DNA from: Dehalococcoidia bacterium | GTDB taxonomy: Bacteria; Chloroflexota; Dehalococcoidia; JAENJB01 | Assembly (NCBI GenBank): GCA_030690705.1 | Contig: JAUYGE010000005.1 | Location: 1 to 5,913, forward strand | Reading direction: 5' to 3' | Length of the DNA stretch: 5,913 nt | Shown here: in pieces, positions 1 through 5,563 of the stretch | Layout of the letters: each line of letters opens with the position of its first letter | How positions within the stretch are numbered: the stretch's first letter is position 1 | Translations under genes and position numbers: made by a program | The notes under the pieces: generated by a model | Database searches by the model: none | The model's input: only the letters and a program-made list of their open reading frames with translations | Told to the model about the DNA's origin: nothing

Positions 1-42
1 GCTACCGAGAGCGACAGTCCCCACACAGGAGAAAGAAGGGGT

Positions 43-71
43 TTGACACTATGATCTGAGCGTGATACAAC
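43..71 (+). promoter_or_regulatory. Sigma70-type promoter upstream of the GIY-YIG gene
   Basis: A perfect -35 hexamer TTGACA (43-48) is followed after 17 bases by TACAAC (66-71), four of six matches to TATAAT. Transcription would start near 78, giving a leader of about 88 bases before the ATG at 166. Spacing and orientation fit the GIY-YIG gene, and no other + strand promoter of similar quality lies between. The weak -10 keeps confidence moderate. I could not identify a gene in the first 54 bases; all three + strand frames reach a stop by position 57, so any upstream gene would contribute only a short unrecognised tail. Confidence 0.45.
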
Positions 72-165
72 TGCGTCATCGTCCGGATGGCCCGTTGTTC
101 ATGGCAAAGGGCAGCACATACATCCCGGCCATCGACGCCAGGAATCTGAGAAGGCAGGCCTTACC

Positions 166-435
166 ATGTCTGATTGGCACTTATACCTGATAAGATGTGA
201 GGATGGAAAGCTGTATACGGGAATCTCCACTGACGTTGATCGCCGGTTCGCCGAGCACCGGGCCGGAGGAAAGACGGGATCAAAGTACCTGAAGGGCAGA
301 GGTCCTCTGACTCTGGTGTTCCAGAAGAGGCTGGGAAGCAAAAGCCTGGCATTGAAGGTTGAAAACAAAGTCAAGAAGCTGTCAAAGGCCAGGAAAGAGA
401 AAGTGATCGGGTCCCCGGATATGTTGTGGAAATAG
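166..435 (+). CDS. GIY-YIG endonuclease-like protein, UPF0213 (YhbQ/YazA) family
   Basis: This 89-residue protein is a complete stand-alone GIY-YIG domain of the UPF0213 type, close to the usual length for YhbQ/YazA-like proteins. Visible motifs in order: 'LYLI' (6-9) and 'YTG' (17-19), which stand for the GIY and YIG strands; '[10 protein letters not shown]' (22-31) with the conserved Arg26/27 and His31; '[10 protein letters not shown]' (43-52); and '[13 protein letters not shown]' (60-72), with Glu66 as the likely metal-binding catalytic residue. The fold is that of single-strand-nicking or repair nucleases, but the cellular role of this small family is not settled. The ATG at 166 is preceded by a weak AGG (156-158). 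The domain begins four residues after the start, so no upstream extension is needed. It is followed by a decayed phosphoribosyltransferase with no functional link. Family assignment is secure; activity is inferred. Confidence 0.9.
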   Translation: MSDWHLYLIRCEDGKLYTGISTDVDRRFAEHRAGGKTGSKYLKGRGPLTLVFQKRLGSKSLALKVENKVKKLSKARKEKVIGSPDMLWK

Positions 436-459
436 TAATAGGTCACTGAAGAATGCTAC

Positions 460-488
460 TTCCCCTCGGGGCTGAGTTGCTCTAAAAT
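460..488 (+). promoter_or_regulatory. Possible promoter of the decayed phosphoribosyltransferase
   Basis: TAAAAT (483-488) matches five of six -10 positions. A poor -35 (TTCCCC, 460-465) lies 17 bases upstream. The predicted start of transcription, about 495, falls just before an AGGGAAAAG stretch (495-503) and the start of the phosphoribosyltransferase homology, which is where that gene's leader should be. The position supports it more than the sequence does. Confidence 0.25.
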
Positions 489-510
489 AGACCCAGGGAA
501 AAGCACTTGA

Positions 511-993
511 GACCAAACAGTTCAGGGACCGCTCTTCGAGAACCGTAGTGACGCAGGCAGGCAACTGGCGGTCGAGCTGAGTAACTATACTGACCGGTCA
601 GTGGTTGTAATGGCCATCCCAAACGGGGGCGTGCCGGTGGCGGCAGAAATCGCGCATTCGCTGAATGCCGATCTTGACGTGGTCATTTCCCGCAGAATAC
701 CCATGCCACTGTACCCCGAATTTGGTTTCGGTGCGATTACCGACGACGGCACCATGCTTCTGAACGACGACCTGGTAGAAAGGACTGGCCTGGATAAGGA
801 GCGCATTGAGCGTGAAGCCGAGCCTGTAAGGGCAGAAGTAAAGCGGCGCAGCCTTCTGTACAGAGGAAACCGCCCGTGCCTGAGCCTTCATGGCAAACGC
901 GGCGGTTCCATCCTATGCATCATCCCGCTTAGAACGCTTATGTCACTTCCTGAGTTACCCTCGGCTCATCATAGCTCCAGGTGTCACATTTAG
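511..993 (+). pseudogene. Truncated phosphoribosyltransferase (COG1926 type), broken at both ends
   Basis: The frame from 511 encodes a recognisable N-terminal half of a predicted phosphoribosyltransferase: 'LFENRSDAGRQLA' (from 532), then 'VVVMAIPNGGVPVAAEIA' (601-654), 'LDVVISRRIPMPLYPEFGFGAI' and 'LLYRGNRPCLSLHGK' (ending at 897). Homology therefore starts before the GTG at 601, which is internal. No ATG, GTG or TTG lies in frame between the stop at 508-510 and 532, so the start codon is lost or shifted out of frame. A TTG at 507 with an AGGGA upstream is in another frame. After Lys at 897 the expected 'ILVDDGIATGATM'-like PRPP-binding loop and the rest of a protein of about 210 residues are absent. 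Unrelated residues run on to a stop at 991-993, and I found no other frame that restores the family. With no PRPP loop the product could not be an active transferase. The family call is confident; decay by deletion or insertion is inferred. Confidence 0.78.
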
Positions 994-1047
994 ATGAAAA
1001 GTTAAGTAACCCGGCCATGAGATACCTTCCCTAAAATATGACTTTGC
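898..1047. other. Gene-free scar between the broken phosphoribosyltransferase and the next promoter
   Basis: From the point where the phosphoribosyltransferase homology stops (897) to the promoter at 1048 I see no coding region. The open frame that continues to 993 has no recognisable family, and a - strand frame across 955-1185 lies mostly antisense to the following gene. The stretch GTGTCACATTTAGATGAAAA (980-999) resembles the kind of sequence seen at ends of some insertion sequences, but I see no matching second end and no transposase. The region most likely marks the deletion or rearrangement that removed the 3' half of the broken gene. Confidence 0.4.
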
Positions 1048-1056
1048 TGCTATAAT
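1048..1056 (+). promoter_or_regulatory. Extended -10 promoter for the AT-hook protein gene
   Basis: The sequence TGCTATAAT is a perfect TATAAT (1051-1056) with the TGn extension. Such extended -10 promoters can work with a weak -35, and the best here is TTCCCT (1027-1032, spacer 18). Transcription would begin near 1063, giving a leader of about 45 bases with a strong ribosome-binding site before the ATG at 1108. Confidence 0.6.
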
Positions 1057-1107
1057 CTGCAAAACGTGGACGCAATTTGCAATAATCGAAGGAAGGGAGA
1101 AGATCTC

Positions 1108-1536
1108 ATGGACGATGCCAGAGCGGTCATTAACCTCAAAGAGGGCACCATCGAACTGCAGGGCCCGGTCGACTTTGTTCGACACTATCTCGATACTTAT
1201 CGGTCTGCCATCAGAGGCTCTCAGGGCCTGCCCAGGGGCGTTGCGGCGGCGCCGGGGATGGAGGAGGCCCCATCCCGGCGGAGAGGAAGAGGACGGCCGA
1301 GCACCAGGGCGAGGAAAGCGAAACGGGGTTCGTCTCTGGCAGCCGTTCGTCGCCAGCTGAAGACTGGCTTCTTCGATGAATCCCGCTCCATGAATGATCT
1401 CAGGCAGCGCCTGAACGAAGCCGGTCTTGCCTGCACCGACAGGGCCATCAGGGCCGGCCTCAGGAAGCTTTCTGAGACAGGTAAGCTGGAGAAGGCGGGA
1501 AGAGGCAGGGCTATGCGTTACCGTCGCCTGGTATAA
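1108..1536 (+). CDS. Basic DNA-binding-like protein with AT-hook motif and probable winged-helix C-terminus
   Basis: A 142-residue protein of unknown function. I chose the ATG at 1108 because a strong purine-rich ribosome-binding site (GGAAGGGAGA, 1091-1100) sits seven bases upstream. The alternative GTG at 1066 is only about three bases after the predicted transcription start and has no such site. Three regions are visible. Residues 6-32 ('AVINLKEGTIELQGPVDFVRHYL') look like a small strand-strand-helix module. Residues 36-75 form a Gly/Pro/Arg-rich linker with 'RRRGRGRPSTRARKAKR' (57-73), containing the AT-hook core RGRP (61-64). Residues 79-142 alternate helix-like segments ('SMNDLRQRLNEAG', 'TDRAIRAGLRKLSETGKLEK') and end in 'GRAMRYRRLV', as in winged-helix domains, where a final strand follows the recognition helix. 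The protein probably binds DNA or nucleic acid and may be a small regulator or chromatin-like factor; this is inferred from composition and pattern, not from a named family. It has its own promoter upstream and a hairpin cluster downstream. Confidence 0.72.
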   Translation: MDDARAVINLKEGTIELQGPVDFVRHYLDTYRSAIRGSQGLPRGVAAAPGMEEAPSRRRGRGRPSTRARKAKRGSSLAAVRRQLKTGFFDESRSMNDLRQRLNEAGLACTDRAIRAGLRKLSETGKLEKAGRGRAMRYRRLV

Positions 1537-1537
1537 T
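1529..1537 (+). promoter_or_regulatory. Possible extended -10 promoter overlapping the stop codon, facing the ABC exporter
   Basis: TGGTATAAT gives a perfect TATAAT (1532-1537) with the TGn extension, overlapping the TAA stop of the preceding gene (1534-1536). No good -35 exists 16-18 bases upstream. If used, it would start transcripts near 1544, and the exporter mRNA would carry a leader of about 145 bases including all four hairpins. It may be a coincidence of a Val-stop codon pair. Confidence 0.3.
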
Positions 1538-1551
1538 CCTGAACTGGTCGG

Positions 1552-1571
1552 CTCCCGTCTCTATCCGGGAG
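1552..1571 (+). repeat. Hairpin 1 of the exporter leader
   Basis: CTCCCG (1552-1557) and CGGGAG (1566-1571) form a perfect six-base-pair stem with an eight-base loop. It lies 15 bases after the stop of the AT-hook gene, where a terminator could be. However, the following bases (TGGTCATAAG) contain no T-tract, so a factor-independent terminator is not well supported. Confidence 0.45.
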
Positions 1572-1596
1572 TGGTCATAAGAAACTCTGCTGGATA

Positions 1597-1616
1597 CCCC
1601 TCAGCTTGTTGAGGGG
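1597..1616 (+). repeat. Hairpin 2, REP-like element A
   Basis: CCCCTCA (1597-1603) pairs perfectly with TGAGGGG (1610-1616) around a six-base loop GCTTGT. The flank GATA before it is shared with the hairpin at 1657-1680, and the cores are related (CAGCTTGTTG here). It is one half of a REP-like pair. There is no T-tract downstream. Confidence 0.6.
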
Positions 1617-1626
1617 AGGAAAGCGG

Positions 1627-1647
1627 CCCCGTCCGTACCCGGCGGGG
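1627..1647 (+). repeat. Hairpin 3, weaker stem between the two REP-like elements
   Basis: CCCCG (1627-1631) and CGGGG (1643-1647) can pair over an 11-base loop. On its own this could be chance in GC-rich sequence. It is listed because it falls exactly between the two stronger related hairpins. Confidence 0.3.
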
Positions 1648-1656
1648 GGCGTTAGA

Positions 1657-1680
1657 TACCCCCCAGCAAGCTGGGGGGTA
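1657..1680 (+). repeat. Hairpin 4, REP-like element B, near-perfect palindrome before the ABC exporter
   Basis: TACCCCCCAGC (1657-1667) and GCTGGGGGGTA (1670-1680) are perfect inverted 11-mers around AA. As RNA this gives at least a CCCCCCA/TGGGGGG stem with loop GCAAGC. Its reverse complement has the core CAGCTTGCTG, matching hairpin 2 (CAGCTTGTTG), so the two elements are inverted relative to each other, as in paired REP arrays. It ends eight bases before the exporter ATG, so the folded form would hide the G-rich stretch that is the only ribosome-binding-site candidate. Confidence 0.65.
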
Positions 1681-1688
1681 AGTCATTT

Positions 1689-3653
1689 ATGCGCAACCTC
1701 TCTATGATGCGCGGCAGACCTGCTTACTCTGCCAACGCTCCCGACGAGAGACCCAAGGTCACCCGGGGGTTGTTGAAGCGTGTCCTGGGCTACGCCCGCC
1801 CGTACCGCCGGTGGATCGTCATGATGTTAATCACCACACTGGTTACCACAGGCCTGTCCTTGTTGCCCCCCTTGATATTGCGCGACTTGATTGACCGGAC
1901 TCTCCCGGCGCGCGATTTGCATCGCCTGATCTGGCTAATCGTTGGCCTGCTGACAATCCCGCTCTTGACCGGCGGGCTGAACGTGCTGCAACGACAGCTC
2001 AACGCCAGGGTTGGCGAAGGTGTAGTCTACGACCTCCGGACGGCGCTGTTCTCTCATCTGCAGCGGATGTCTCTGAGTTTTTTCACGCATACCAAAGTCG
2101 GTGAGCTGATGAGCCGGCTGAACAACGACGTGGTGGGCGCGCAGAATGCCATTAGCAGCACGTTCATCAACATCGTCACCAGCCTGATCCAGGTGGTGGT
2201 GCTGCTGGCCGTTATGGTCACCCTGGAGTGGCGGCTGACTCTGATCAGCATTGCCGTCGTGCCTCTGTTCCTGGTTGCAGCGCACAACCTGGGTAATCGC
2301 CTCCGGGATATTGCCCGCTTGCAGTTGGACTTCAATGCAAAGATGAATGCCATTATGAACGAACTGCTTAATATCAGTGGCGCATTGCTGGTCAAACTCT
2401 TTGGCCGAACTGCTGAGGAAGATAACCGTTTCAGGGAGCGCGCCGCGGCCGTGCGCGATAGCGGCGTGCGCCGGGCTGTAACGGGTACGCTTTTCTTCGT
2501 CAGCATAGGGCTATTAGGTTCAATTGGCACGGCGCTGGTCTACGGCATCGGCGGCTACCTGGTCATCCACCAGACGTTGACTATCGGCACCATCATCGCC
2601 CTGGGCGCGTACTTGGTCGGCCTGTACGGCGCGCTGCAGGGCCTGACCAACGCACCGGTGGATTTCGCCACCTCCATGGTCAGTTTCGAGCGCGTCTTTG
2701 AGGTGCTGGACCTGCCGCAGGAGATTATGGAGAAGTCCGGCGCCCATGTGCTGCAGAAGGCGCGCGGCGCACTGGAATTTGATGACGTCGGCTTTCAGTA
2801 CACGATGAACGAGAAGGGCCTGCTGAAAGATGTGCGCCGCTTCGGAAGGATGCAGGATGTCCAGGCTGTATTGTCAGGCGATCGGTCCGAACACCAGCGG
2901 AACGGGGAAAGTGACGAAGATGAGAAACTGGCCGCGCTCAGCCAGGCACGAGACCAGGTACTGGAGCATATCTCCTTCCGTGCCGACCCCGGTCATCTCG
3001 TAGCGCTGGTCGGACCGAGCGGGGCGGGCAAAACAACCCTCACTTATCTCATCCCCCGCCTCTACGACCCGACCGCCGGACGCATCCTGATTGACGGCTA
3101 CGATCTGCGTGACGTGACACTCGCATCGCTGATGGCGCAGATTGGCACGGTCACACAGGAGACATACCTGTTTCATGATACTATTCGCGTGAACTTGCTG
3201 TATGCCAGAGCGGACGCCACGCAAGAGAAAATCGAGGCGGCGGCCAGGGCCGCCAACATCCACAGCTTCGTAATGGGACTGCCCTCACGCTATGACACGA
3301 TTGTTGGGGAGCGTGGCTACCGGCTGAGTGGCGGCGAGAAGCAGCGGCTGGCGCTAGCGCGTGTGATACTGAAGGACCCGCGTATCCTTGTCCTGGACGA
3401 GGCAACCAGTTCGCTCGACAGCGAGTCTGAGGCCCTCATCCAGGAAGCCCTCAAGCGGGTCATGGCCGGACGGACGAGCATCGTCATTGCCCACCGCCTG
3501 AGCACTATCCTGGCCGCCGATCTCATCCTGGTAATGGACCGAGGCCGGATTGTTGAGCGTGGCACGCATACGGCGCTCCTGGCGCAAGGGGGATTGTACG
3601 CTCGCTTGTATGAGACTCAGTTCTGTCGCACGTTGGAGGGAAAGGGTCAATAA
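1689..3653 (+). CDS. ABC exporter, fused transmembrane and ATPase domains (ABCB/MsbA-like)
   Basis: A complete 654-residue half-transporter expected to work as a homodimer in the inner membrane, coupling ATP hydrolysis to export; the substrate cannot be read from sequence. After a short basic N-terminus, six hydrophobic segments lie at about residues 41-64, 78-99, 156-178, 182-201, 267-292 and 298-320. The ATPase domain has A-loop Tyr371, Walker A GPSGAGKTT (442-450, Lys448), Q-loop Gln490, signature LSGGEKQR (546-553), Walker B ILVLDE (566-571, catalytic Glu571), D-loop SLD (575-577) and switch His602 in 'IAHRLS', so all catalytic residues are intact. Between Tyr371 and Val424 there are 52 residues where most relatives have about ten, including an acidic stretch 'GESDEDEK'. 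The ATG at 1689 has only a G-rich stretch (1673-1678) upstream; Met6 and Met7 are alternative starts. It is preceded by a hairpin cluster and converges on the transketolase operon with a 41-base gap. Confidence 0.95.
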   Translation: MRNLSMMRGRPAYSANAPDERPKVTRGLLKRVLGYARPYRRWIVMMLITTLVTTGLSLLPPLILRDLIDRTLPARDLHRLIWLIVGLLTIPLLTGGLNVLQRQLNARVGEGVVYDLRTALFSHLQRMSLSFFTHTKVGELMSRLNNDVVGAQNAISSTFINIVTSLIQVVVLLAVMVTLEWRLTLISIAVVPLFLVAAHNLGNRLRDIARLQLDFNAKMNAIMNELLNISGALLVKLFGRTAEEDNRFRERAAAVRDSGVRRAVTGTLFFVSIGLLGSIGTALVYGIGGYLVIHQTLTIGTIIALGAYLVGLYGALQGLTNAPVDFATSMVSFERVFEVLDLPQEIMEKSGAHVLQKARGALEFDDVGFQYTMNEKGLLKDVRRFGRMQDVQAVLSGDRSEHQRNGESDEDEKLAALSQARDQVLEHISFRADPGHLVALVGPSGAGKTTLTYLIPRLYDPTAGRILIDGYDLRDVTLASLMAQIGTVTQETYLFHDTIRVNLLYARADATQEKIEAAARAANIHSFVMGLPSRYDTIVGERGYRLSGGEKQRLALARVILKDPRILVLDEATSSLDSESEALIQEALKRVMAGRTSIVIAHRLSTILAADLILVMDRGRIVERGTHTALLAQGGLYARLYETQFCRTLEGKGQ

Positions 3654-3694
3654 TGTTCTGTTTGCTAACCAGAGTCGTGGCACGCCCCCCGACA

Positions 3695-4633
3695 CTACTT
3701 GCGACGCAGGACTCCGCGGACGGCCTCTTCGATGTGCCGGGCGCTTAGCCCGTATCGCTGCAGAAGCTCCTCCGGCTTGCCCGACTTGGCGTAGACATCT
3801 TTCAAGGCGATGCTGTCCATCGGCACCGGCCTGTTCCTCATCACCACCTGAGCGACCATGCTCCCCAACCCGCCGTGCTCCAGATGCTCTTCGGCAGTGA
3901 CAATCGCTCCCGTCTCTGCGGCAGCCTTGACGATAGCTTCTTCATCCAGCGGCTTCATGGTGGACATGTTGATAACGCGGCACTCGATGCCTTCCCGGGC
4001 AAGCTTGTCGGCCGCTTGCCACGCCTCCCAGACCATGATGCCCGTGGCGATGATGGCAGCGTCTTTTCCGGGCCGCATGGTCACCGCCTTGCCAACCGTG
4101 AACCGGTAATCGACATCGCAGATGACACACACCTTGGGGCGCCCGAGGCGGATATAGACCGGCCCCTCCATGGAGGCAGCCGCTATCACCGCCAGTCCGG
4201 CCTCCACGCCATCGGCCGGCACCAGCACCGTGAAGCCGGGAAGGGAGCACATCAAGCTCAAGTCTTCGATGGCATGGTGAGAAGCGCCGTCCTCCCCCAC
4301 GCTTATCCCACTATGCGTGGCAACTATTTTCACATTCAGGCGGGGCTGGGCGATGCTCATCCTCAGTTGGTCGAAGCAGCGGCCGGCGGCAAAGACAGCA
4401 AAGGTGCTGGCAAATGCCGTTTTGCCCGATGCAGCCAGCCCAGCGGCGATGCTCATCATGTTCTGCTCCGCCAGGCCGCATTGAAAGAACCGCTGCGGAA
4501 ATTCCTTCGCGAAATAGCTGGTCATGGTGGAGCGGGACAGGTCGGCATCCAGGACAACGACCTTATCGTTGGTCCGTCCCAGCTCAACCAGAGCGCGTCC
4601 ATAGGCTTCCCGAGTGGACATTTCCACCGGCAT
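3695..4633 (-). CDS. Transketolase, C-terminal subunit (split enzyme)
   Basis: This 312-residue protein carries the pyrimidine-binding and C-terminal domains of transketolase. With the product of the gene just upstream it should form the thiamine-diphosphate enzyme that moves two-carbon ketol units between sugar phosphates in the non-oxidative pentose phosphate pathway. Visible features: 'DADLSRSTMT' (29-38); 'GLAEQNMMSIAAGLA' (53-67) with Glu56 as the expected cofactor-activating glutamate; 'ASTFAVFAAGRCFDQLR' (75-91); 'HSGISVGEDGASHHAIEDL' (107-125) with conserved His residues; 'GPVYIRLGR' (157-165); and a transketolase C-terminal domain from about 185 ('PGKDAAIIATGIM'), including 'TAEEHLEHGGLGS' (246-258). 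Length is normal for a separate C-terminal subunit. The start at 4633 has an AGGAGAG ribosome-binding site (4647-4641) seven bases upstream that overlaps the TAG stop of the first gene, implying translational coupling. 1-Deoxyxylulose-5-phosphate synthase is related but is a single longer chain. Confidence 0.93.
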   Translation of the reverse strand: MPVEMSTREAYGRALVELGRTNDKVVVLDADLSRSTMTSYFAKEFPQRFFQCGLAEQNMMSIAAGLAASGKTAFASTFAVFAAGRCFDQLRMSIAQPRLNVKIVATHSGISVGEDGASHHAIEDLSLMCSLPGFTVLVPADGVEAGLAVIAAASMEGPVYIRLGRPKVCVICDVDYRFTVGKAVTMRPGKDAAIIATGIMVWEAWQAADKLAREGIECRVINMSTMKPLDEEAIVKAAAETGAIVTAEEHLEHGGLGSMVAQVVMRNRPVPMDSIALKDVYAKSGKPEELLQRYGLSARHIEEAVRGVLRRK

Positions 4634-4645
4634 GAATCGTCTCTC

Positions 4646-5563
4646 CTAGGCCAGTTCTTTCAACGCCCGCTCCAGGTCCTCGCCGGAGGGGACCTTGCCA
4701 TGGTACTCCACGTTGTTTTCCATGAAACTGACGCCCTTGCCTTTGACCGTGTGGGCGATAATGACGCTCGGCTGCACTTTGACCCCCCGTGCCTTCTCCA
4801 GAGCCTTACTCAGCTCCGCCAGGTCGTGGCCGTCAACCTCGAAGACATGCCAGCCGAACGCACGCCATTTATCGGATAGGGGCTCGATGTTCATGATGTC
4901 GCGTGTCCGTCCGTCAAGCTGCAGGCCGTTGTGGTCCACAAAAGCCACCACGTTATCCAATTTGAAATGGGCGGCAGCCATAGCGGCCTCCCAAACCTGT
5001 CCCTCCTGGCACTCGCCGTCTCCGAGGAGGACATAGATGCGGTAAGGACGGGAGTCCAGCCTTGCGGCCAGCGCAACGCCGATGGAGAAAGATAACCCCT
5101 GCCCCAGCGAACCTGAGGACATCTCCACCCCCGGCGTTAATGTCCTGTCAGCATGACCCTGCAGCCGGCTTCCCAGCTTCCTCAAGGTGGACAACTCCTC
5201 CACCGGGAAGTAGCCGCTCTCGGCCAGGGCGGCGTAAAGGATGGGGGCTGCGTGGCCCTTGCTGAGCACAAAGCGGTCGCGCTCGGGCCAGTTCGGGTCA
5301 GCCGCGTTGTAGCGCATTTCCTTGAAGTAAAGGACGGTCAGAATCTCGGCCGCCGAAAGGGAGCCGCCCGGGTGTCCGCTTCCCGCCGCGCCCAGCATGG
5401 TGATGACATGGCGGCGCAGCTTCCTGGCCATGGCCTTCATCTCTTCCAGGGTGAGACCTTTCAGCCGCGCCGACGAGGGTGACTCCGGGGCTGTCCCGGA
5501 GACCGGCGCAGAGGCCATAGCTTTGGCCAATGAGAGGTGGTTTCTATCTGAGGAAAATGACAT
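4646..5563 (-). CDS. Transketolase, N-terminal subunit (split enzyme)
   Basis: This 305-residue protein is the diphosphate-binding half of transketolase and pairs with the following gene (12-base gap). Motifs: 'GSGHPGGSLSAAEIL' (61-75, His64); 'FVLSKGHAAPILYAAL' (98-113, His104); 'GHADR' (136-140); 'SSGSLGQGLSFSIG' (149-162); the ThDP/metal motif from 'GDGECQEG' (181-188) to Asn212 in 'VDHNGLQLDG' (209-218); 'HTVKGKGVSFMEN' (271-283); and 'EYHGK' (286-290). Nothing catalytic is missing. The start is uncertain. The ATG at 5563 gives about 36 extra Ser/Ala/Pro-rich residues before 'LTLEEMKAMARKLRRHVI', where family members usually begin, and it lies only about 10 bases after the predicted transcription start with no ribosome-binding site. 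Initiation at Met16, Met42 or Met45 is possible; GGAAGAG lies nine bases before Met45. A near-leaderless mRNA starting at 5563 is the other option. Confidence 0.93.
   Translation of the reverse strand: MSFSSDRNHLSLAKAMASAPVSGTAPESPSSARLKGLTLEEMKAMARKLRRHVITMLGAAGSGHPGGSLSAAEILTVLYFKEMRYNAADPNWPERDRFVLSKGHAAPILYAALAESGYFPVEELSTLRKLGSRLQGHADRTLTPGVEMSSGSLGQGLSFSIGVALAARLDSRPYRIYVLLGDGECQEGQVWEAAMAAAHFKLDNVVAFVDHNGLQLDGRTRDIMNIEPLSDKWRAFGWHVFEVDGHDLAELSKALEKARGVKVQPSVIIAHTVKGKGVSFMENNVEYHGKVPSGEDLERALKELA

Noticed and set aside
101..190. A 29-codon ORF ([15 protein letters not shown]...) as a leader peptide before the GIY-YIG gene
   Set aside because: No ribosome-binding site, no regulatory residue run, and it overlaps the GIY-YIG start in another frame.
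99..446. A 115-codon - strand frame over the GIY-YIG gene
   Set aside because: It is antisense to a conserved gene, with no family resemblance and no promoter.
462..471. CCCCTCGGGG as a terminator after the GIY-YIG gene
   Set aside because: The loop would have only two to four bases, the stem three to four pairs, and no T-tract follows.
1066..1107. GTG at 1066 as the start of the AT-hook protein
   Set aside because: It lies about three bases from the predicted transcription start and lacks a ribosome-binding site, whereas the ATG at 1108 has an excellent one.
3654..3694. Bidirectional terminator between the convergent exporter and transketolase genes
   Set aside because: The 41-base gap holds no convincing stem and no T-tract in either direction.
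4506..4514. A further TTCGCGAAA copy as another operator
   Set aside because: It lies inside the C-terminal transketolase coding sequence, encoding a conserved Phe-Ala-Lys-type stretch, and matches only part of the 11-mer.
3875..4879. A 334-codon open frame on the + strand spanning both transketolase genes
   Set aside because: It is antisense to two clearly conserved genes, has no ribosome-binding site or recognisable domain, and crosses the intergenic gap. It is a by-product of GC-rich codon usage on the other strand.
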